From: Clostridia bacterium
GTDB taxonomy: Bacteria; Acidobacteriota; Terriglobia; Terriglobales; Acidobacteriaceae
Length of the DNA stretch: 64,000 bases
NCBI GenBank assembly: GCA_035561135.1
Contig: DATMYA010000055.1
Location: forward strand, 1 to 64,000
Direction: 5' to 3'
The notes beneath the pieces are model-generated. The model was given only the letters and a program-made list of their open reading frames with translations, made no database searches and had not been told where the DNA came from. A program made the translations under genes and the position numbers. Of the stretch, positions 58,985-64,000 are shown piece after piece (position 1 is the first letter of the stretch; each line of letters starts with the position of its first letter).

Positions 58985-61393
58985 ATGCGCATCGCTCGCC
59001 GACTGCTCTTCGTCATAGTCCTGCTTGTCGTTGCAGGGTATTCGCAGACGACATACCAGAAACCACCGAAGGAAATCCTGGATGTACTGAACGCGCCTCC
59101 TACCCCGACCGGCGTGCTGAGCCCGTCGCAAGCGCAGATGATTTTGGCGCAAGGGGTTCGCTATCCCGCTGTTGCGGAACTGGCGCAACCGATGCTGAGA
59201 CTAGCCGGAATCCGCATAAACCCTGCGACGAACGGACTACATCTTTCGCCACGTTTCGTCGGATACACGCTCAAATGGTTGGCGGACGGACACGAGGTGA
59301 AGGTGGCGGTTCCGGTAGACGCGAACATGAGCGCTCCACGATGGAGTCCCGATGGGAAGCAGTTCCTCTTCACGAACACTTCCAAAACCGCCGTTGAGTT
59401 GTGGATTGGTGACGCAGCCACGGGCAAGATACGCCCGGCGAAAGGCTTGCGCCTCAGCGCGGTAACGGACGATGTGGCGCAGTGGATGCCGGACAGCAAA
59501 ACGGTGCTGGTGAAGATGGTTCCGGCAGACCGTGGCGCGGCTCCAGCGAAAGCAGGCGCGCCAGTTGGCCCTAATGTGCAGGAGAGCACAGGCAACGCAG
59601 CTCCGGCACCGACCTATCAGGACATGTTGCAGAACGCATACGACGAAGCGCAGTTCGATTATTACGCGACGGCGCAACTGGCCAGTGTGGACTCGACGAC
59701 GTTGAAGGCGACCCCAATCGGGAAACCGGCGATTTACCTGGAAGTGACGCCCTCTCCCGACGGCCAGCATTTGTTGCTGGAGCGCGTGCACCGGCCCTAT
59801 TCGTATCTGCATCCGGCCGAGGATTTCCCGAAGGATGTGGAGGTTTGGGATCGCACCGGCAAATTGCAATACACGGTCGCGAAACTTCCATTGCAGGACA
59901 ACGTTCCCATTGACGGCGTTGCGACTGGACCTCGTAGATACGCGTGGCGTCCGAACCAGGCCGCAACACTCTACTGGGCAGAGGCGCTGGACGAAGGCAA
60001 TCCGAAGAAAAAGGTGCCACATCGCGACCGACTGGCAATGCTGAAAGCACCGTTCTCGGGCGCTCCTATAGAGATAATCAAAATCGAAAACCGTTTGATG
60101 AACATTGCCTGGGGCGAGAGCGCGGGCGTATTCGTGACGGACTACGAGCGCGACAAGCGCTGGGTCCGCACGATGCTGGTCGATCCCGAGAAACCCGCCA
60201 GCGAGCCGAAGTTGTTATGGAGCCGCAGCAACCAAGATCGCTATAACGATAAGGGCACGCCGTTGACGCGTCCGTTGGCCAACGGATTCCCCGCGGTCGT
60301 GCAGGACGGGGATTCGATTTTCCTGGCTGGAGTCGGAGCTTCGCAGGATGGCGACCGTCCCTTCCTCGACAGGTTCAGCGTGACGACGCTGGAGTTGAAG
60401 CGTTTATTCCGCAGCGAGGCGGAAGGCTATGAAGCGGTTGTCGCGTTGCTGTCTGGCGACGGTACGCGATTCCTGACGCTGAAGGAATCACTGATGACTC
60501 CGCCGAACTACTACGTTCGCACGGCAACAGAGGCGAAAGCGGTTACGAACTTCTCCGATCCGACACCGCAGATCCGCCAGATCAAGAAGCAACGTGTAAC
60601 TTACAAGCGCGAAGATGGCGTGCAACTGTCGTTCACGCTCTATCTGCCGCCGAATTACAAAGAGGGCACGCGGCTTCCGACCATCGTGTGGGCGTATCCG
60701 CTGGAGTACAACGACGCTGGAACGGCGGGACAGGTGAGCGGCTCGACACAGCGCTTTACGACGCTGGTTGGCATTTCGCATCTTTTCCTTGTGCTTCAAG
60801 GCTACGCTGTGCTGGACAACGCGGCGATGCCGGTGATCGGGGCTCCGGAGACGGTCAATAACACATTCGTGCAGCAGATCCTGGCCGACGCAAAGGCCGC
60901 GATCGACAAGGCTGTCGAGATGGGCGTAACCGATTCCAATCGCGTGGGAGTTGGAGGGCACAGCTATGGTGCCTTTATGACGGCAAACCTGCTCGCTCAC
61001 AGCGACCTGTTCAAGGCGGGCGTAGCGCGCAGTGGCGCGTATAACCGCACGCTCACTCCGTTCGGATTCCAGAGCGAGCGGCGCACTTTCTGGGAGGCGA
61101 AGGATACGTACCTGACGATGTCTCCATTTCTCGTGGCGGACAAAATCAGGACGCCCATCCTGCTGATTCATGGCGAGGCCGATAACAATACGGGAACGTT
61201 CCCCATTCAATCGGATCGCATGTACCAGGCGATTCGCGGCAATGGCGGCACGGTGCGCTATGTGACGCTGCCATTCGAGTCGCACGGATACTCGGCGCGT
61301 GAGAGCACAGAACATACCCTGTGGGAGATGATCACCTGGTTCGACAAGTGGGTGAAGAATGCTCCGGAGAAAACACTAGCCACCGGTAAGTAG
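58985..61393 (+). CDS. Secreted S9-family prolyl-oligopeptidase-type peptidase
   Basis: An 802-residue protein. The signal peptide (RLLFVIVLLVVAGYSQ) is followed by a beta-propeller region with WSPDGKQFLF-type repeats and a C-terminal alpha/beta-hydrolase domain. The catalytic triad can be placed: Ser660 in GGHSYGAFM, Asp733 in LIHGEADNNTG and His767 in ESHGYSARE. Such enzymes cleave peptides, often after proline or glutamate. AGAGG lies upstream of the ATG at 58985. With the M28 and M64 enzymes and the outer-membrane receptors it fits a peptide-scavenging lifestyle. A terminator follows at 61450. Confidence 0.92.
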   Translation: MRIARRLLFVIVLLVVAGYSQTTYQKPPKEILDVLNAPPTPTGVLSPSQAQMILAQGVRYPAVAELAQPMLRLAGIRINPATNGLHLSPRFVGYTLKWLADGHEVKVAVPVDANMSAPRWSPDGKQFLFTNTSKTAVELWIGDAATGKIRPAKGLRLSAVTDDVAQWMPDSKTVLVKMVPADRGAAPAKAGAPVGPNVQESTGNAAPAPTYQDMLQNAYDEAQFDYYATAQLASVDSTTLKATPIGKPAIYLEVTPSPDGQHLLLERVHRPYSYLHPAEDFPKDVEVWDRTGKLQYTVAKLPLQDNVPIDGVATGPRRYAWRPNQAATLYWAEALDEGNPKKKVPHRDRLAMLKAPFSGAPIEIIKIENRLMNIAWGESAGVFVTDYERDKRWVRTMLVDPEKPASEPKLLWSRSNQDRYNDKGTPLTRPLANGFPAVVQDGDSIFLAGVGASQDGDRPFLDRFSVTTLELKRLFRSEAEGYEAVVALLSGDGTRFLTLKESLMTPPNYYVRTATEAKAVTNFSDPTPQIRQIKKQRVTYKREDGVQLSFTLYLPPNYKEGTRLPTIVWAYPLEYNDAGTAGQVSGSTQRFTTLVGISHLFLVLQGYAVLDNAAMPVIGAPETVNNTFVQQILADAKAAIDKAVEMGVTDSNRVGVGGHSYGAFMTANLLAHSDLFKAGVARSGAYNRTLTPFGFQSERRTFWEAKDTYLTMSPFLVADKIRTPILLIHGEADNNTGTFPIQSDRMYQAIRGNGGTVRYVTLPFESHGYSARESTEHTLWEMITWFDKWVKNAPEKTLATGK

Positions 61394-61449
61394 TGGGCAT
61401 GTCGCCGGCGGTCAGTTGCCGGCATGAGGCGAACCGGCGAGGCACAAGC

Positions 61450-61480
61450 AAAGGGCCGCAGAAGATATCTGTGGCCCTTT
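61450..61480 (+). terminator. Terminator after the S9 peptidase gene
   Basis: AAAGGGCC (61450-61457) and GGCCCTTT (61473-61480) pair, extended inward by a G-T pair and CAGA/TCTG, with a 5-base loop. CGCTTTGGTT follows. It lies 57 bases after the stop. Confidence 0.75.
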
Positions 61481-61635
61481 CGCTTTGGTTGAGTGGTACA
61501 TGGCGCAAGAAACTCCCCATATCTCGCTAAACAAAATGATGGCGCCCCTCATCTGCCTTCCACCGCGACTCAAACTCCGCCTCGCAACAGTAGTGCCGCG
61601 TCCCTCTCTGCCGTGCTACCGTTGACTCTAAGGCT

Positions 61636-62802
61636 ATGAACAGGTCAAGCATGTCTGAAACGCTAAGCGATGCGAAGGTCCAGAGCCATTCCGGATTACA
61701 TTTCCGGCGAGTCATGGCTTCTGAAAAGGTCAGCGATACGAACAACCAAAGGCACCTCGGCTTCGATCTCCTGCGGGTCGTGGCCACGTATATGGTTATT
61801 CAGATCCATACGGGAGAGTTCTACTACATTGGGAGCGGCGGCACCGTCCTCAACACTCCAAGCGCGTACTGGGTAGGATGGCTGAATTCGTTGTTTCGTG
61901 TGTCTGTCCCGCTGTTCGTGATGCTTTCGGGCTTCTTTCTGTTTCCGGTAAATGACGAAAAGAAATTCTTCCGAAAGCGCTTCAGTAGGGTGTTAGTGCC
62001 GTTTGTCGTCTGGTGTGCGCTCTATGCCTTCTATTTTTATTTCCGGGGCAGCGTAACGCTCACTGGCGCATTGATCGACATCCTCAAGATCCCAATAAAC
62101 TTTGGCACGGAAATAGGGCATCTCTGGTTTGTATACATGCTGCTCGGGATCTACCTGTTCGCGCCTGTGATCTCGCCCTGGGTTCAATCCGCCAGCCGCA
62201 GGAGTATGGAGGTCTTCCTCAGCCTTTGGGGACTTACGCTGACGGCTCCGTACATCCATCTCTATTTCCCGGAAATTTGGGGGGAGGCGTATTGGAATCG
62301 AACCCCGATGCTTTACTACTTTTCCGGATTCATCGGCTACGCGGTCATGGCGGCCTACATCAAGCGCTTCCTGATGCGGCGCGCGGCGATGCACTCCATC
62401 GTGGGCGTGGCATTGATCGTGGTTGGCTACGCGATCACGGCTTCGGGATTCTTACAAAGGCTCCCGGTGGAGCACTCTGTGAGCAGCCTGGAACTTACGT
62501 GGGGATTCGAGACGATCAACGTCGCCATGATGACCGTCGGCGTATTCCTTCTGTTCAAGAATATCCAGGCTGCCAACGGCGCCTCGGCGTTCTGGAAACT
62601 TGTTCGCGACATATCTCCAAGAACCTACGGTATGTATCTTGCACATATCATGGTCCTGAACGCAGCCTATGGCTTGTTGGATCAACACCTTGGTAGCGCG
62701 GCCATCAAATTGCCAGCGATAGCACTCGTAAGCTTTGCCGGCACATACATGTTGGTGAGGGCTCTATCGTTCTTTCCAAGGAGCAAATGGATCTTGGGCT
62801 AG
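61636..62802 (+). CDS. Membrane acyltransferase (acyltransferase-3 family)
   Basis: A 388-residue polytopic protein with about ten hydrophobic segments. FDLLRVVATYMVIQIHTGEF holds the conserved catalytic-site His of acyltransferase-3 (OafA/NodX-type) proteins near the first membrane helix, and RVSVPLFVMLSGFFLFP is the usual next segment. Such enzymes O-acetylate or O-acylate surface sugars or lipids. The N-terminus is ambiguous: codons 7-28 are an imperfect copy of codons 29-50, so the ancestral start may be the ATG at 61714. AAGG is close to the ATG at 61636. It stands alone between two terminators; its substrate is unknown. Confidence 0.82.
   Translation: MNRSSMSETLSDAKVQSHSGLHFRRVMASEKVSDTNNQRHLGFDLLRVVATYMVIQIHTGEFYYIGSGGTVLNTPSAYWVGWLNSLFRVSVPLFVMLSGFFLFPVNDEKKFFRKRFSRVLVPFVVWCALYAFYFYFRGSVTLTGALIDILKIPINFGTEIGHLWFVYMLLGIYLFAPVISPWVQSASRRSMEVFLSLWGLTLTAPYIHLYFPEIWGEAYWNRTPMLYYFSGFIGYAVMAAYIKRFLMRRAAMHSIVGVALIVVGYAITASGFLQRLPVEHSVSSLELTWGFETINVAMMTVGVFLLFKNIQAANGASAFWKLVRDISPRTYGMYLAHIMVLNAAYGLLDQHLGSAAIKLPAIALVSFAGTYMLVRALSFFPRSKWILG
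61654..61785 (+). repeat. Imperfect 66-base tandem duplication at the 5' end of the acyltransferase gene
   Basis: Units 61654-61719 and 61720-61785 align without gaps and keep the reading frame. Both begin TCTGAAA and carry AGCGAT in the same place and end near GTC-TGGC. In protein, SETLSDAKVQSHSGLHFRRV matches SEKVSDTNNQRHLGFDLLRV at 9 of 20 residues. The second copy continues into the conserved enzyme, so the first is the extra one. Confidence 0.7.
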
Positions 62803-62875
62803 TGTGGCGGGCACGCATGTTCGCTGCCGTAATCGTCGCACGCAAACTCCTTCCGTGTGCGGAGAAGTACAGAAC

Positions 62876-62910
62876 AAAAAATGGCGTGGCCGAACGCGGC
62901 CACGCCATTT
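62876..62910 (-). terminator. Rho-independent terminator of the citF gene
   Basis: On the minus strand AAATGGCGTGGCC pairs perfectly with GGCCACGCCATTT (13 base pairs) around a 6-base loop, followed by a T-run. It starts 8 bases after the citF stop and may also stop transcripts coming from the acyltransferase gene. Confidence 0.95.
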
Positions 62911-62917
62911 CAACCTA

Positions 62918-64000
62918 TTAGACGGTTTTGTAAACCGTGTCTAGTACCGTGCCGTCCACCCATTTCACAACTGCAACGGGTTCGTTGCTGCGTTCGGGCT
63001 TGCGAGGCGCGCCGCCACAGATTTTGTCGATCTCTTCTTTAAGTTCCTCGATCTTGCGTATCGGGAGGCCGCTGCCCTTGCAAGCGTCGATGAGATCCTG
63101 ACGGCGTGGGTTAATGGCAATGCCGCGCTCGGTGGCGACGACGTCGATCAACTCGCCGGGGCCGGTGAGCGTAGTGACTTCATCGACGATGCTGGGGATG
63201 CGATCGCGGAAAGCGGGAATCGCAAGGATCGTGCAGCCCGAGTATAGGCAGTTCTGCCAGCCACCAATGCCGTGGAGCAGCCGTCCGTCTGAGTGCGTGA
63301 CGACGTTGCCGTTGAAATTGACGTCAACTTCGGTTGCGCCGAGAACGACGGCGTCAACGATGCCGGCAAAGTTTCCCTTGCCATGAAAATTGTAGGACGT
63401 GAACGGAGACGTGGGCAGGTGCCGCGGATCGGAGGCGATGGACTTGACGGCGTCGAGGTCGAACGTCTGGCCGTCGAGGATGTAGCCGGTGAGACCTTCC
63501 TGCAACATCTGGACGAGATACTTGGTGGAGCCGCCGCGAACGAAGCTGGCCTTCACGTTGGCTTCACGCATGAGTTGCGAGAGGTACTGCACGAAGGCGA
63601 GAGCGATACCGCCCGCGCCGGCCTGGAACGAGAAGCCGTCGCGCATGATGCCCGTGACCTTCAGGAAACGCGCCACCATTTCGGCTATGCGCAACCGGTC
63701 GGGCGAGCGCGTGATCTGCGTTGTTCCGGAGACGATCTTTGCCGGGTCGCCGATGGACGGCACTTCGACTACGTAATCGACATTGTTGCCCTGAATCTGC
63801 CACGGAACACACGGGAACGGAACGAGGTTGTCGGTGACCACGATGACCTTGTCGGCGTAAATCGAATCGCCAAGCGCGAAACCGATCGAGCCGCAGGCCG
63901 AGGGTCCGTGCGAACCGTTGGCGTTGCCGAAAGGGTCAGCCGTAGGCGCGGCGATGACGGCAACATCTATGTGCACTTCGCCATCCTGGATCGCTTGCCA
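62918..64000 (-). CDS. citF: Citrate lyase alpha chain (partial, runs off the right edge)
   Basis: The last about 360 residues of citrate lyase subunit alpha, the citrate:acetyl-ACP transferase of the citrate lyase complex. Recognisable segments are HIDVAVIAAPTADPFGNANG, GFALGDSIYADKVIVVTDNL, FSFQAGAGGIALAFVQYL and ELIDVVATERGIAINPRRQD. The frame continues to base 64000, so the N-terminal part (about 150 residues of the usual about 510) is outside the window. Citrate lyase cleaves citrate to acetate and oxaloacetate in anaerobic citrate use. The beta and gamma chains would be expected upstream, beyond the edge. Confidence 0.92.
   Translation of the reverse strand, partial: WQAIQDGEVHIDVAVIAAPTADPFGNANGSHGPSACGSIGFALGDSIYADKVIVVTDNLVPFPCVPWQIQGNNVDYVVEVPSIGDPAKIVSGTTQITRSPDRLRIAEMVARFLKVTGIMRDGFSFQAGAGGIALAFVQYLSQLMREANVKASFVRGGSTKYLVQMLQEGLTGYILDGQTFDLDAVKSIASDPRHLPTSPFTSYNFHGKGNFAGIVDAVVLGATEVDVNFNGNVVTHSDGRLLHGIGGWQNCLYSGCTILAIPAFRDRIPSIVDEVTTLTGPGELIDVVATERGIAINPRRQDLIDACKGSGLPIRKIEELKEEIDKICGGAPRKPERSNEPVAVVKWVDGTVLDTVYKTV

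Noticed and set aside
59237..60022. Minus-strand open frames inside the S9 peptidase gene (also 60488-61315)
   Set aside because: They oppose a gene with an intact catalytic triad and show no protein family features.
1..64000. CRISPR arrays, transposases, integrases, phage genes
   Set aside because: No regularly spaced repeats and no mobile-element protein signatures were seen anywhere in the window.

Overview
The window looks like the chromosome of a flagellated, Gram-negative acidobacterium (class Terriglobia or a close relative). This is an inference from several things seen together: moderately high GC, two tandem giant outer-membrane receptors with an N-terminal carboxypeptidase-regulatory-like domain, a CadC-like winged-helix/TPR regulator, many secreted peptidases, and a full diderm flagellar set with L- and P-ring genes. 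No 16S rRNA or species marker is present, so the genus cannot be named.

Layout. 1-6.6 kb: tRNA-Val, a PepE-type dipeptidase, a secreted M64-type metallopeptidase, a wHTH/TPR regulator and an ABC exporter. 6.8-10.4 kb: a signalling block with an HD-GYP protein, an OmpR-type regulator with a degenerate kinase, and a sigma-54 activator that has no DNA-binding domain. 10.4-47.1 kb: one flagellar island in the order flgS-flgR-flgBC-fliEFGHIJ, fliK-flgD-flgE, fliL-fliN-fliO-fliPQR-flhBA-fliA-fliM-fliN/Y-(MshEN-like gene)-flgF-flgG-flgA-flgH-flgI-flgJ, flgM-flgN-flgK-flgL, then on the minus strand fliC-flaG-fliD-fliS-(fliT-like), then on the plus strand flbD-motA-motB and a small gene with an HDOD gene. 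47.1-64 kb: a pseudo-kinase/receiver, an M28 peptidase, a small receiver protein, two paralogous TonB-dependent-type receptors, an S9 peptidase, a membrane acyltransferase and the 3' part of a citrate lyase alpha-chain gene that runs off the right edge.

How it works together. The sequence shows a readable regulatory cascade. Near-consensus sigma-54 promoters (TGGCAC-N5-TTGCA type) precede flgS-flgR, fliK-flgD-flgE and fliL onward. FlgS/FlgR and the HTH-less activator next to them are the obvious candidates to drive these. The fliL unit carries fliA (sigma-28), and four good sigma-28 promoters (TAAA-N15-GCCGATAA type, all with exactly 15-base spacers) precede flgM, fliC, flbD-motAB and the small-gene/HDOD pair. 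FlgM (anti-sigma-28) closes the checkpoint.

The features most worth a second look are: predicted sigma-54 transcripts that would start only 3-7 bases before their ATG (apparently leaderless); a zinc-ribbon plus MshEN-like (possible cyclic-di-GMP-binding) gene inside the flagellar operon that carries an apparent frameshift; a FlgD reduced to 92 residues; a FliO without a clear membrane segment; absence of flhF/flhG and all che genes from the island; several degenerate signalling proteins; and a conserved roughly 260-base upstream/leader region shared by the two receptor paralogues, with possible short leader ORFs.
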